A stretch of 64,000 nucleotides of DNA from Ancylobacter sp. Lp-2 (lineage in GTDB: Bacteria; Pseudomonadota; Alphaproteobacteria; Rhizobiales; Xanthobacteraceae): positions 620,001-684,000 of the forward strand of contig NZ_JAJALI010000001.1 of the NCBI RefSeq assembly GCF_020523795.1, written 5' to 3'. Positions 26,464 to 35,387 of the stretch are shown here, piece after piece. The position numbers and the translations under genes were made by a program. The first letter of the stretch is position 1; every line of letters starts with the position of its first letter. The notes below the pieces were generated by a model. It searched no databases. It was given only the letters and a program-made list of their open reading frames with translations, and had not been told where the DNA came from.

Positions 26464-28251
26464 TCAGCCGCCCTGGCCGGCCGGCTTGTCGGCAGCCGGA
26501 GCAACGGCGGGCTTCTCGGCGGTGGCGTTGTTCTGCGCCGCTTCGGTCTTCTGCGCCTCGTCGAGGCCGACAGCGATCTTGCGCTCGATCTTGGCGAGGT
26601 CGGCCGGCTCGGGGTTGAGGTCGCGGGCATGGTTCCACTTGAACCGCGCCTCCAGGTGCCGCCCCACCTTCCAGTAGGCGTCGCCGAGATGGTCGTTGAT
26701 GACCGCCTCGTTCGGCTTCAGCTCGACCGCCCGCTCCAGCTCGCGCACCGCGTCGTCATATTTGCCGATGCGGTAATAGGCCCAGCCGAGGCTGTCGATG
26801 AAATAGCCGTCATCCGGCCGGAGCGTCACCGCCTTGCGGATCATCTCCATGCCCTGGTCGAGATTGACGCCCTGGTCGATCCAGGAATAGCCGAGATAGT
26901 TCAGCACATGCGGCTGGTCGGGGCGCAGCTCCAGCGCCTTCTTCAGGTCGGCTTCCGACTTCGCCCACTGCTTGGTGCGCTCGTAGCCGATGCCGCGGAA
27001 GTAGAACAGCATCCAGTTCTGCGCCGTCGGGGTGCCGATCTGGTCGATCGCCCGCGTGTAGATCTCCACCGAGCGGTCGAACTGCTCGTTGGCGCGCAGC
27101 ACGTCGCCCAGCGCCATCATGGCGCGCAGGTCCTTGGGGTTGCGGCCGAGCGCCTCTTCCAGAGTCTTCTCGGCCTCGTCCTTCTTGCCGGCAGCGTTGA
27201 GATTGATGCCGAGCTGGATATCGGCGTTCAGCTTCAGCGGCGAATCGGCGGGCACGGCGCGGAACAGCGCGATAGCCTCGTCATGCTTGTTCAGGCTCTC
27301 GAACAGGTCGGCGAGCGTCACCTCGATCAGCGGATGCGAGGGATCGAGCCAGCGGCCGAGCTGCAGATAGACCATGGCGAGGTCTTCGCCGCCCTGGCGG
27401 CCCAGCGCGGCACCGAGGCCGTACATCACCTCGGCGGCGCCTGCCTGCGGCGTGTCGATCAGCGGCGGCAGGGTCTTGCCGGCGTCGAGCTGCACCATGG
27501 CGCGCTCCACCAGCGGATCGTCCGGCGCCACCTTGTCATAGGCTTCGTAGGTCTCGACCGCGAGCTTCTTGTTGCCGCTGCGCGAGGCCCAGCGGGCATA
27601 GGCGTCGACCACCCGCAGCGAGCGCGGATCGACCTTGAGCGCCTGTTCCAGCCGCTGGCCGGCTTCCTTGCGCATGCCGGCGGCGTCGAGGATCAGCCCG
27701 GAATGCAGCGCCTTGAAGCCGGCATACCATTCCGGCCCCTGCAATTCGTCGATGGCGGCCACCGCCTGGCGGGCATTGCCGGAACCGAACTGCGCCCACG
27801 CGCCGAGCAGGGTCGAGTTCAGCTCGGCGATGGCGCCGTCGCCGGCGCGGCGCAGATTGGAGCGCGCGGTGACATATTGCTTGCCCTTGATCGCCTTCAC
27901 GCCGAGCACCAGCCGGGCGAGCGAGTGCTCGGGGTCGATGCGCACGATGCGCTGGGCGAGTTCCACCGCCTCGTCGATCGAGCCGTCGGCGAGCAAGGTA
28001 AGGAAGGCGCGCTCCAGGATTTCGCCATTGCGCGGGAATACCCGCACCAGCGCCCGATAATAGGCGGCGGCGGCACCGGTGTCGCGCTCGGCGAGCGCCA
28101 GGCGGGCGGCGAGATAGTTGCCGGCGGGCGAGGAGCGGGCGATCAGCGCCGCCGACGGCGCCTCGGCCTTTGCCGTGCTCGCCCCGCCAAGGGCGGTGAG
28201 CAGGGCGAGTACGGCCACACCCGGCCGCAGCGACGAGCGTCGAAACGTCAA
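26464..28251 (-). CDS. Exported tetratricopeptide-repeat protein
   Basis: About 595 residues of tetratricopeptide repeats after a signal peptide (GVAVLALLTALGGASTAKA). Repeats are visible throughout, for example YRALVRVFPRNGEILERAF, LRPDQPHVLNYLGYSWIDQG, LRPDDGYFIDSLGWAYYRIG and LKPNEAVINDHLGDAYWKVG; the C-terminus is Ala/Lys-rich. It is probably a periplasmic or lipoprotein-like scaffold, as in related Rhizobiales TPR proteins. I place the start at TTG 28251 because an ideal GGAGG lies eight bases before it and the signal peptide then has normal length; the ATG at 28320 gives an extra 23 residues and has no ribosome site. Confidence 0.88.
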   Translation of the reverse strand: MTFRRSSLRPGVAVLALLTALGGASTAKAEAPSAALIARSSPAGNYLAARLALAERDTGAAAAYYRALVRVFPRNGEILERAFLTLLADGSIDEAVELAQRIVRIDPEHSLARLVLGVKAIKGKQYVTARSNLRRAGDGAIAELNSTLLGAWAQFGSGNARQAVAAIDELQGPEWYAGFKALHSGLILDAAGMRKEAGQRLEQALKVDPRSLRVVDAYARWASRSGNKKLAVETYEAYDKVAPDDPLVERAMVQLDAGKTLPPLIDTPQAGAAEVMYGLGAALGRQGGEDLAMVYLQLGRWLDPSHPLIEVTLADLFESLNKHDEAIALFRAVPADSPLKLNADIQLGINLNAAGKKDEAEKTLEEALGRNPKDLRAMMALGDVLRANEQFDRSVEIYTRAIDQIGTPTAQNWMLFYFRGIGYERTKQWAKSEADLKKALELRPDQPHVLNYLGYSWIDQGVNLDQGMEMIRKAVTLRPDDGYFIDSLGWAYYRIGKYDDAVRELERAVELKPNEAVINDHLGDAYWKVGRHLEARFKWNHARDLNPEPADLAKIERKIAVGLDEAQKTEAAQNNATAEKPAVAPAADKPAGQGG

Positions 28252-28495
28252 ATCCAAAACCTCCAGCGGCGAAGCGTGGTCAGCCGCGACCGATCGGACA
28301 GCCGATAGCCAGATTGCCACTCAAATAGTTACCCAACTGGCTACGAGCCGAAGGGCCACCATCCGGGCGGCTGTTTCCTGGGCGACTGCCGAGACGGCCT
28401 CCCAATGCCAGCGGGCAGATTGTTCCTTTTTGCCCGCGCCCGCAAGAACGGGGCGGGCCTTGGAACAGCCTGAGTCGCGCACGAAGCCGAGAGTT

Positions 28496-28900
28496 TCAGA
28501 TACGTCGGCCAAGAATAAGGCCGACAATCGCCGCAACCGCGGTAATCCCCACCACCGTCTGGGCAGCGAAGGGCGGCTCGGTGGGGCCTTCCGGCGAGCG
28601 AATCGGTGCCGCCCGCAGGCCGGCCAGCGGCAGTGCCTGCCGGCGGGCCGGCGATTTCAGCCGTGCATAGGCGATGATCAGCAGGACGACGCCGAGCACG
28701 AAGCACAGCGCCGCGATGAGCAGGGCCGCCACCAGCGGGTCATAGGCCTCCGCCAGCGCGATGAACAAGGCCGCCATCACGGCGATGAGCGCGCCGCCGA
28801 ACAGCAGCGCGCCGAGCAGCAGCAGCAGCGCGGTCGTCGCGGTGCGGCGCAGCGCCAGATTGACCTCCGCGCCGACGAGACCGAGCAGCAGCTTCAGCAT
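28496..28900 (-). CDS. Small membrane protein of the phage-holin-like/YqjE-type family
   Basis: A 134-residue protein with two long hydrophobic helices (TATTALLLLLGALLFGGALI and the VAALLIAALCFVLGVVLLI region) and a third near the C-terminus (VGITAVAAIVGLILG). This layout matches the actinobacterial/YqjE-type holin-superfamily III group, which despite the name is a common chromosomal cell-envelope family. Its ATG shares a base with the stop of the DUF883 gene, so the two are translated together, as yqjD and yqjE are in E. coli. Confidence 0.75.
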   Translation of the reverse strand: MLKLLLGLVGAEVNLALRRTATTALLLLLGALLFGGALIAVMAALFIALAEAYDPLVAALLIAALCFVLGVVLLIIAYARLKSPARRQALPLAGLRAAPIRSPEGPTEPPFAAQTVVGITAVAAIVGLILGRRI

Positions 28901-29247
28901 CACCGGCCCCGCGAGATCAGGCCGAAGACGAAGCCGATGCCGAGCGCCGCGACCACGGCGGCGAAGGGATTGCGCTCGATGGCGCCGCTGGCGTCGCGGC
29001 ACAGCGCGGAAGCGCAGGCCTTGGCGTCCTCGACGGCAGCCGCGCCCTCGTCGAGCAGGCCGGCGGCGGTGGCCTCGGCCTGCGCCTTGCCGCTGCGCAC
29101 CTTCTCCTTCACCGTCTCGGCGGCGGCGGCACTCTCTTGCTTGGCGAGCGCGGCCAGCGATTCGGCGAGCTTGGCGACGTCCTCGCGCAGGGCGGCGAGA
29201 TCGGCGGTGAGCTTGGAGAAATCTTCCTGCGGATTCGGATCGGCCAT
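28900..29247 (-). CDS. DUF883/YqjD-ElaB-like membrane-anchored protein
   Basis: A 115-residue protein: a long charged helix rich in Lys, Glu and Ala (LREDVAKLAESLAALAKQES and onward, coiled-coil in character) followed by NPFAAVVAALGIGFVFGLIS, the C-terminal membrane anchor that is the hallmark of DUF883 proteins. E. coli YqjD and ElaB of this type bind ribosomes in stationary phase. The start is the second ATG, which follows GGAGACG; an ATG six codons earlier is possible. Forms an operon with the membrane protein downstream. Confidence 0.8.
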   Translation of the reverse strand: MADPNPQEDFSKLTADLAALREDVAKLAESLAALAKQESAAAAETVKEKVRSGKAQAEATAAGLLDEGAAAVEDAKACASALCRDASGAIERNPFAAVVAALGIGFVFGLISRGR

Positions 29248-29324
29248 GCTCGTCTCCTCTGCCATACCCCGGTGATGCCGGCGATAACGTTCCCGGCGCG
29301 CTGAGGTTCCACCTTATGCGGTAG

Positions 29325-30062
29325 TCAGATGCGGCGGAACTCGTAATAGCCCGGGGTGCGTCCCTCGCGCAGTGCCTTGGCCTCGTAGCGGGTGCCCGGC
29401 CAGCCGGCGAAGGGGCGGCGCCAATCGTCGGCGACGCGGGCGGTCCATTCGAAGCGGGCGTCGGCGATGAGGTGGCGCAGCGTCCAGGCGGCGTAGCCCT
29501 CGACATCGGTGGCGAAGCAGAAATGTCCACCCGGCGCCAGCAGGCGGGCGAAGCGGTCGATATTGTCCGGCCGCACGAAGCGGCGCTTCCAGTGCCGGCG
29601 CTTCGGCCAGGGGTCGGGATAGAGCAGGTCGATACGTTCCAGCGAGCCGGCGGGCAACGCATCGAGCAGCGGCACCACGTCGTCGCCATAGAGCCGCACA
29701 TTGGCGAGCCCGGCCTCGACGATGCCGGTCGTCGCCTTGGCGACGCCGTTCACGAAGGCCTCGGCGCCGATATGGCCGATGCCGGGGTGCCGCGCCGCCT
29801 CGGCGAGCAGATGCTCGCCGCCGCCGAAGCCGATCTCCAGCCGCACCGCGCTGACCGGCACCGGGAACAGCGCCGCCAGCGGAGCCTCGCCGAGCGTGGC
29901 GAGGTCGATCTGCAGGCGCGGCAGATCCTGCTCGAGATGCTGGGCCTGGAGGGCGCGCAGCGGCTTGCCCTTGCGCCGGCCATAGAAGCCAGTGCCGGAC
30001 GCCGCGGCGTCGTGGCCGTGTTCGTCGGTGCTGGTCTCGTCCGGGCTGGTCATGGTGGTCAC
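29325..30062 (-). CDS. trmB: tRNA (guanosine(46)-N7)-methyltransferase
   Basis: A 245-residue class I methyltransferase that adds m7G at position 46 of tRNAs using SAM. Motifs are [19 protein letters not shown] (SAM site), [10 protein letters not shown], and the TrmB hallmark [18 protein letters not shown] with [14 protein letters not shown] near the end. The start is either GTG at 30062 or the ATG three codons later; neither has a strong ribosome site because a terminator hairpin for metK lies directly upstream. It follows metK, which makes its SAM cofactor, an arrangement conserved in Rhizobiales. Confidence 0.93.
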   Translation of the reverse strand: MTTMTSPDETSTDEHGHDAAASGTGFYGRRKGKPLRALQAQHLEQDLPRLQIDLATLGEAPLAALFPVPVSAVRLEIGFGGGEHLLAEAARHPGIGHIGAEAFVNGVAKATTGIVEAGLANVRLYGDDVVPLLDALPAGSLERIDLLYPDPWPKRRHWKRRFVRPDNIDRFARLLAPGGHFCFATDVEGYAAWTLRHLIADARFEWTARVADDWRRPFAGWPGTRYEAKALREGRTPGYYEFRRI

Positions 30063-30067
30063 CGAAA

Positions 30068-30101
30068 AACGAAGCGGGGCGGACCCGCAGATCCGCCCCG
30101 C
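30068..30101 (-). terminator. Rho-independent terminator after metK
   Basis: GCGGGGCGGA pairs with TCCGCCCCGC (30074-30083 and 30092-30101) around an 8-base loop; read on the minus strand it is followed by TTCGTTTTTC. The T-run ends six bases before the trmB start, so trmB must depend on read-through or its own promoter. Confidence 0.78.
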
Positions 30102-30159
30102 ATAAGATCAGGAATGAAAAGGCGCAAGCCGGGCCGACGGCCCGTCCGGCCTCGGCAGC

Positions 30160-31353
30160 TCAGCCCACCGCCGCGCGGATCGCCGCGGCGAGGTCGGTGC
30201 GCTCCCAGGAGAAGCCGCCATCCTCTTCCGGCGCCCGGCCGAAATGGCCATAGGCTGAGGTGCGGGCATAGATCGGCTTGTTGAGGTCGAGATGCTCGCG
30301 GATGCCGCGCGGGCGCAGGTTCATCACCTCGCGCAGCACCTTCTCCAGCTTGGCTTCCTCGACTTCGCCGGTGCCGTGCAGGTCGACATAGACCGCGAGC
30401 GGATCGGAGACGCCGATGGCGTAGGCGAGCTGGATGGTGCAGCGCTGGGCGAGTTCCGCCGCCACCACGTTCTTGGCGAGGTAGCGCGCCGCATAGGCGG
30501 CCGAGCGGTCGACCTTGGTCGGGTCCTTGCCGGAGAAGGCGCCACCGCCATGCGGGGCCGCGCCGCCATAGGTGTCGACGATGATCTTGCGGCCGGTGAG
30601 GCCGCAATCGCCGTCCGGGCCGCCGATGACGAACTTGCCGGTCGGGTTGACGTGCCAGACGGTGCCGGGAGTGATCCAGCCCTGCGGCAGCGCCTCGCGG
30701 ATATAGGGCTCGACGATGTTGCGCACGTCATGCGACGACAGGTCGGCGTCGAGATGCTGGGTCGACAGCACGATCTGGGTAACCTCGACCGGCTTGCCGC
30801 CTTCGTAGCGCACGCTCACCTGGCTCTTGGCATCCGGGCCGAGCACCGAGCTCTCGCCGGAGTGGCGGGCATTGGCCAGCACCTTCAGGATGCGGTGGGC
30901 GTAGTAGATCGGCGCCGGCATCAGCTCCGGCGTCTCGCGGCAGGCATAGCCGAACATGATGCCCTGGTCGCCGGCGCCTTCATCCTTGTTGCCGGCCGAG
31001 TCCACGCCCTGGGCGATGTCGACCGACTGCGCGTGCAGCAGCACCTCGATGTCGGCGTCTTCCCAGTGGAAGCCGTCCTGCTCGTAGCCGATGTCCTTGA
31101 TGGCGAGGCGGGCGATATGAGAAATGAAGTCGCGGGTGAGGGCGGCCGGGCCGCGGGTCTCGCCCGCGATCACCACGCGGTTGGTGGTGGCGAGGGTTTC
31201 GCAGGCGACGCGCAGATGGCTCGGGTCCCAGCCGAGCTTCGGGCCTTCGCGGAAAAAGGCATCGACCACTTCGTCGGAAATGCGGTCGCAGACCTTGTCG
31301 GGATGGCCCTCGGAAACGGATTCGCTCGTAAAGATATAGTCTTGTCGGGACAC
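30160..31353 (-). CDS. metK: S-adenosylmethionine synthase
   Basis: A 397-residue methionine adenosyltransferase. Motifs: [56 protein letters not shown] with the phosphate-binding loop, and the C-terminal DVNKP-like [17 protein letters not shown]. The start is GTG, eight bases after GAGGAG. Upstream, TTGACC on the minus strand (31429-31434) could be a -35, but its -10 partner is poor. I looked for a SAM riboswitch in the 120-base leader and saw none. It supplies SAM to all methylations, including TrmB downstream and the radical-SAM protein MiaB. Confidence 0.96.
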   Translation of the reverse strand: MSRQDYIFTSESVSEGHPDKVCDRISDEVVDAFFREGPKLGWDPSHLRVACETLATTNRVVIAGETRGPAALTRDFISHIARLAIKDIGYEQDGFHWEDADIEVLLHAQSVDIAQGVDSAGNKDEGAGDQGIMFGYACRETPELMPAPIYYAHRILKVLANARHSGESSVLGPDAKSQVSVRYEGGKPVEVTQIVLSTQHLDADLSSHDVRNIVEPYIREALPQGWITPGTVWHVNPTGKFVIGGPDGDCGLTGRKIIVDTYGGAAPHGGGAFSGKDPTKVDRSAAYAARYLAKNVVAAELAQRCTIQLAYAIGVSDPLAVYVDLHGTGEVEEAKLEKVLREVMNLRPRGIREHLDLNKPIYARTSAYGHFGRAPEEDGGFSWERTDLAAAIRAAVG

Positions 31354-31474
31354 GCCTCGGCTCCTCAATCTCACCACCGGCGCGGCGAAGACGTCCGGTC
31401 GCCCCTTTTTGGCAACAGCGGTCCGGCAGGTCAAGTTTTCCGGACGGATTTGTTCGGAAGAACGAACGGTGAGG

Positions 31475-31885
31475 TCAGGCCGTACCTTCTTGGTCGGCGA
31501 GCGTCTCGACGAGGTCGACAATCCGCCGGCGCACCTTGGAGTCGGAGATGCGGGTAAAGGCGCGGGTCAGCGCCAGGCCTTCGGACGTGGCGAGGAAATC
31601 CGCCACATAGGCCGGCGAACTGTCCTCGGCGAAGCCGGGCGTGGCGGTGCCGGTGCTGGGCGCGCCTTCGAAAAAGAATGCAACCGACACGCCGAGCACG
31701 GTCGAAATATGCTGCAATCGACTGGCGCCGATGCGGTTGGTGCCCTTTTCGTATTTCTGAATTTGCTGAAAAGTAATTCCTAAGCTTTCTCCCAGCTTCT
31801 CCTGGCTCATGTTGATCATCATCCGGCGCATGCGCACCCGGCTACCAACATGCTTGTCAATTGGATTGGGAGACTTCTTGGTCAT
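31475..31885 (-). CDS. praR: XRE-family helix-turn-helix regulator, PraR/PhrR-like
   Basis: A 136-residue protein with one HTH_3 domain. [20 protein letters not shown] and [20 protein letters not shown] are nearly those of rhizobial PraR/PhrR, and [18 protein letters not shown] ends the domain; the C-terminus has [20 protein letters not shown]. PraR represses reb genes in Azorhizobium and quorum-sensing and surface functions in Rhizobium. The position between lnt and metK is its conserved location. Start: the ATG giving [10 protein letters not shown]; longer frame upstream not supported. A short ACGTG-CA-CACGT dyad at 31976-31987, about 90 bases upstream, might be autoregulatory. Confidence 0.85.
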   Translation of the reverse strand: MTKKSPNPIDKHVGSRVRMRRMMINMSQEKLGESLGITFQQIQKYEKGTNRIGASRLQHISTVLGVSVAFFFEGAPSTGTATPGFAEDSSPAYVADFLATSEGLALTRAFTRISDSKVRRRIVDLVETLADQEGTA

Positions 31886-31990
31886 CGGCTTCCCCGATTC
31901 GGACAAAAAATTACCCTCCCCACCCGCTTCGGATAAGGAAAGCGCATCGATCAGGGCAGGCAGTCTAGGCAAACTACGTGCACACGTCGA

Positions 31991-33592
31991 TCAATCTGTA
32001 CGTGTATATCCTCGTTGCGATGCAAAGGCGAGTAGCAGGAACAAGACGAGGAGGCCATTGGATACAAGATTGCCAATATTGGCATAAATCGTTTGCGGAA
32101 GAGCTTGCGGCAATGCGCCATCAAGCACGCCACGCGCACCCAGCGGTAGCATGCCGGTCACGCGCCCCAGCGGATCGACAATGGCGGAGATGCCGTTATT
32201 CGTGGCACGGACCAGCGGCAATCCTTCTTCGATCGCTCGCATCCGGGCCTGTTCGAAATGTTGGAACGGGCCCGGAGTGTCACCGAACCAGGCATCATTA
32301 CTGACGTTTAGTAACAGGCCCTGGCGAGGCTGATCATAAGATTTGCTTACCGATACAATTTCGGCAGGAAATATTGCTTCGTAACATATTAACGGCAAGG
32401 CGGGGGGTAATCCCGAAATTTCCATCGGTTTTCGGTCGCTCGCCGCCGAAAAACCACCACGCACACGTGTGAGTTGCTGGAGACCCAGCGCCTCCAGCGT
32501 TTCCTGGAACGGTAGGTATTCGCCGAACGGAACGAGGTGCACCTTGTCGGCGGTGGCGAGGGTGCGTCCCTGCGAATCGAGGGCGAGCAGGCTGTTATAG
32601 ACGGCCGGGCGCTGGTTCGGCCGCTCCTGCAGCCGGCCGGCGCCGGTGATCAGCGTCGTGCCCGGCGGCAGCATGGCGCGCAGCCGCGCCAGCGCTTCGG
32701 GCTCGCGCTCGAGGAAGAACGGGAACGCTGATTCCGGCCAGAACAGATGGGTGATGCCCGCCAGGCCGCCGGCGCTCTCGCTGGTGGCGACGTAGAGGTC
32801 CATCACCTCGCGACGGGCCTCGTAGCGGAATTTCTGGTCCTGCGGCAGGTCGGGCTGCATCAGCCGCAGCTTGACGCCCGGCACCGTGCCGACCTCGACA
32901 TGGGCGAGCCGCCAGGCGCCGCCGAGCCACATTCCCGCCAGCGCCAGGGCGGCGGCGAGCGGCGGGCCGAGCCGCGCCCACCGCGAGCGGGAGCCGTCGA
33001 CCAGCGCCGCCGGCGTCGACAGGCAGGCGAGGGTGACGAGGCACAGCCCGGCAATGCCGAACACCGCGCTCGCCTGCGCGAAATTCAGGTCGTTGCCCAG
33101 CGCGTAGCCGAAATTGTTCCACGGAAAGCCGGTGAACAGCGTGCCGCGCAGCCACTCAGTGCCGGTCATCACCGCGGCGAAGCCGAGGAAGCGCGCCGGT
33201 CCGCGCGGCCACACCAGCATGCAGGCGCTGGCGCCGAGGCCGGTATAGAGCGCGAGATAGGCCGGCAGGCCGAGCACGGCGAACGGCATCAGCCAGGCGA
33301 AGTCGTCGGCCTGCACCAGGAAGGCGGCGCCGATCCACCACAGCCCGGCGACGAAATAGCCCATGCCGAAGCACCAGCCGAGCCCGAAGGCCGGTCCCAG
33401 TGCCGCGCGTATCCCGGCGCCGCGCTCCCGCACGGCGTCGAGCAGCAGCACCAGCACCGGCAGGGTCAGCGCCAGCAGCGGCCACAGCGCAAAGGGCGGC
33501 ATGGCGAGGGCCGAGACGGCGCCGGCGGCAAGCGCGATCAGCACCCGTCGCCGATAGGAGCCGCCCCGCAGCCACGCGGTGAGGCGTGTCAT
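31991..33592 (-). CDS. lnt: Apolipoprotein N-acyltransferase
   Basis: A 533-residue inner-membrane enzyme that adds the third acyl chain to lipoproteins, using phospholipid as donor. About six N-terminal helices are followed by a nitrilase domain with the expected Glu-Lys-Cys triad: FWPESAFPFF, ATADKVHLVPFGEYLPFQET and PLICYEAIFP. The C-terminal helix is LVSNGLLVLFLLLAFAS. The ATG at 33592 gives the usual N-terminus, but the bases before it form a strong hairpin and no ribosome site is visible; an ATG at 33673 would put the hairpin inside the coding region. Sits between corC and praR as in other Rhizobiales. Confidence 0.94.
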   Translation of the reverse strand: MTRLTAWLRGGSYRRRVLIALAAGAVSALAMPPFALWPLLALTLPVLVLLLDAVRERGAGIRAALGPAFGLGWCFGMGYFVAGLWWIGAAFLVQADDFAWLMPFAVLGLPAYLALYTGLGASACMLVWPRGPARFLGFAAVMTGTEWLRGTLFTGFPWNNFGYALGNDLNFAQASAVFGIAGLCLVTLACLSTPAALVDGSRSRWARLGPPLAAALALAGMWLGGAWRLAHVEVGTVPGVKLRLMQPDLPQDQKFRYEARREVMDLYVATSESAGGLAGITHLFWPESAFPFFLEREPEALARLRAMLPPGTTLITGAGRLQERPNQRPAVYNSLLALDSQGRTLATADKVHLVPFGEYLPFQETLEALGLQQLTRVRGGFSAASDRKPMEISGLPPALPLICYEAIFPAEIVSVSKSYDQPRQGLLLNVSNDAWFGDTPGPFQHFEQARMRAIEEGLPLVRATNNGISAIVDPLGRVTGMLPLGARGVLDGALPQALPQTIYANIGNLVSNGLLVLFLLLAFASQRGYTRTD

Positions 33593-33594
33593 CA

Positions 33595-33639
33595 GGCCGT
33601 CAGGCGGCCGATCGGCGAGCGAGCGGCCGCCTGACGGCC
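33595..33639 (-). other. Strong stem-loop abutting the lnt start codon
   Basis: GGCCGTCAGGCGGCCG (33595-33610) is the exact complement of CGGCCGCCTGACGGCC (33624-33639), loop 13 bases. It ends two bases from the lnt ATG, covering the place of a ribosome site. No T-run follows. Confidence 0.65.
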
Positions 33640-33662
33640 CGGCCGCGCCGGCCGGCAGGGTG

Positions 33663-34862
33663 TCACGCCGCATCGGGTCCGCGCAGTGCGGCGCGCGAGT
33701 CGGCGCTCGGTTGCTGCGCCGGCGGCGGCAGGCTGGCGCCCGGCGCCGGGTCGCCGGAGGCCCGCTCGCCGGTCTCGCGTCCCACATGCCCGTTGCCGCG
33801 GGCGGGCGAGATGCGCAGCCGCTTGACCCGCCGCGGATCGGCGTCCAGCACCTCGATCTCGAAGGTCCCCGGTCCGGCGACGATCTCGCCGCGCACCGGA
33901 ACCCGCCCGGCCAGCGTCACCAGCAGGCCGCCCAGCGTGTCGACCTCCTCGGCTTCCTCGCCGGTGGCGAAGGCCGGGTCGACCATCTCGGCCACCTCGT
34001 CGAGCCCGGCGCGGGCATCGGCGATGTAGCTGCCATCCGCCTGGCGGGCGATCATCGGCGCCTCGTCGTCGTCGTGCTCGTCCTCGATGTCGCCGACGAT
34101 TTCCTCGACCAGGTCCTCCATCGAGACGATGCCGTCGGTGCCGCCATATTCGTCGATGACCAAAGCGAGATGGATGCGGCTCGCCTGCATGCTGGCCAGC
34201 AGCTCGATGGAGGGCATGGAGGGCGGCACGAACAGCAGCCGGCGGATCAGCCGCGCCGCGCTCAGCGACGCCGACAGGTCGATCGCCTTGAGGTTGAAGG
34301 CCGGCGCCTGCTTGGCCTCGCTGCGGGCCTCGCCCGGGGCGGGCTTCGTGTCGCGCGGCCGGCCGAGGGCCGCTGGCGGACGCGAGGTCATGGCCCGCTG
34401 GGTCAGATAGGTGACGAGGTCGCGGATATGGACCATCCCCACCGGGTCGTCGAGCGTGTCGTCATAAACTACGAGGCGGGAATGGCCGGCATCGGCGAAC
34501 ACCGCGAGCAGTTCGCCGAGCGGGATGTCCTTTTGCACCGCGACGATATCGGCGCGGGGCACCATCAGGTCGCCCACCCGCCGCTCGCGCAGTTCGAGGA
34601 TGCTTTTCAGCATCGCGCGCTCGGTCGCCGACAGGTCGGCGGTGAAATCGGCATTGGAGGCCAGCGCCTCGGCGAGATCGCTGCGCAGCGAACCGGTGGT
34701 CCGCCAGCCGCCGATCAGGTGGCGCAGCCGGTCGAGCAGTCCCCCCCGCCCCTCGCCGGCGCGCGGCTCGGTGGGGAGCGGGGTGGGACTTATACTTGGC
34801 CCTTCGCTGGGATCGGCGGGGGGCGGCGTCTTGGAGACGGGGTTGGAAACAGGGTCGGACAT
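33663..34862 (-). CDS. CorC/HlyC-type CBS-domain protein (YbeX-like)
   Basis: A 399-residue cytoplasmic protein: a Pro-rich N-terminal 50 residues, two CBS domains (the first including LRERRVGDLMVPRADIVAVQ, the second around LALVIDEYGGTDGIVSMEDL) and a CorC/HlyC transporter-associated domain in the last 90 residues (ADARAGLDEVAEMVDPAF...). A stretch of about 40 Ala/Pro/Arg-rich residues is inserted between the two CBS units. YbeX-type proteins affect ribosome metabolism and magnesium/cobalt homeostasis. The gene is six bases after ybeY, in the conserved miaB-phoH-ybeY-ybeX-lnt run. Confidence 0.9.
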   Translation of the reverse strand: MSDPVSNPVSKTPPPADPSEGPSISPTPLPTEPRAGEGRGGLLDRLRHLIGGWRTTGSLRSDLAEALASNADFTADLSATERAMLKSILELRERRVGDLMVPRADIVAVQKDIPLGELLAVFADAGHSRLVVYDDTLDDPVGMVHIRDLVTYLTQRAMTSRPPAALGRPRDTKPAPGEARSEAKQAPAFNLKAIDLSASLSAARLIRRLLFVPPSMPSIELLASMQASRIHLALVIDEYGGTDGIVSMEDLVEEIVGDIEDEHDDDEAPMIARQADGSYIADARAGLDEVAEMVDPAFATGEEAEEVDTLGGLLVTLAGRVPVRGEIVAGPGTFEIEVLDADPRRVKRLRISPARGNGHVGRETGERASGDPAPGASLPPPAQQPSADSRAALRGPDAA

Positions 34863-34868
34863 GGCCTT

Positions 34869-35387
34869 CTAGCGGGTTTGATGAACAGGTTCGGTCTCGG
34901 CATAGGGGTCGGCGATGCCGAGGCCGGACAGGATCCGCCGCTCCATCGCTTCCATTTCCTCGGCTTCGTCCGGCGTCTCGTGGTCGAAGCCGAGCAGGTG
35001 CAGCATGCCGTGAACGGCAAGATGCGTCAGGTGGTCGTCGAAGCTCTTCTCCTCGGCGGCCGCCTCGCGGGCGACGGTTTCATAGGCGATGGCGATGTCG
35101 CCCAGATGGGGCTCGCCCGCCTCCCGCGCTACCTGCGGCGTCGGGAATGATAGCACGTTTGTCGCCTTGTCCTTGGAACGCCAGTCGCGGTTGAGCGTGC
35201 GGATGCCAGCGTCGTCGGTGAGCATCACCGCCACCTCGCCGGCCTCGATGCCGAGATCGTACTCCTCCAGCGCCCCGGCATGGGCGGCGCGGATTGCCCG
35301 CGTCACCTGTCCGGCAGCCTCGGGGCGGTCCGGCCAGGGACCGGCCGTGACCAGCACGTCGACCTCGATGGCGGCGCTCTCGCTCAC
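34869..35387 (-). CDS. ybeY: Endoribonuclease YbeY (16S rRNA maturation factor)
   Basis: A 172-residue metalloprotein; the zinc site HLAVHGMLHLLGFDH (HxxxHxxxxxH) is intact, preceded by LNRDWRSKDKATNVLSFPTP and HLGDIAIAYE, all conserved in YbeY. It acts in 16S rRNA 3'-end maturation and ribosome quality control. The ATG overlaps the phoH stop as ATGA, so translation is coupled. About 15 extra N-terminal residues compared with E. coli are normal for alphaproteobacteria. Confidence 0.95.
   Translation of the reverse strand: MSESAAIEVDVLVTAGPWPDRPEAAGQVTRAIRAAHAGALEEYDLGIEAGEVAVMLTDDAGIRTLNRDWRSKDKATNVLSFPTPQVAREAGEPHLGDIAIAYETVAREAAAEEKSFDDHLTHLAVHGMLHLLGFDHETPDEAEEMEAMERRILSGLGIADPYAETEPVHQTR

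Noticed and set aside
28496-29247. Prophage remnant because of a holin-like protein
   Set aside because: The pair matches the chromosomal YqjD/YqjE type; no other phage gene is near.
31354-31474. SAM riboswitch in the metK leader
   Set aside because: No pseudoknot or recognisable SAM-II/SAM-V or SAM/SAH pattern could be drawn in the 120 bases.
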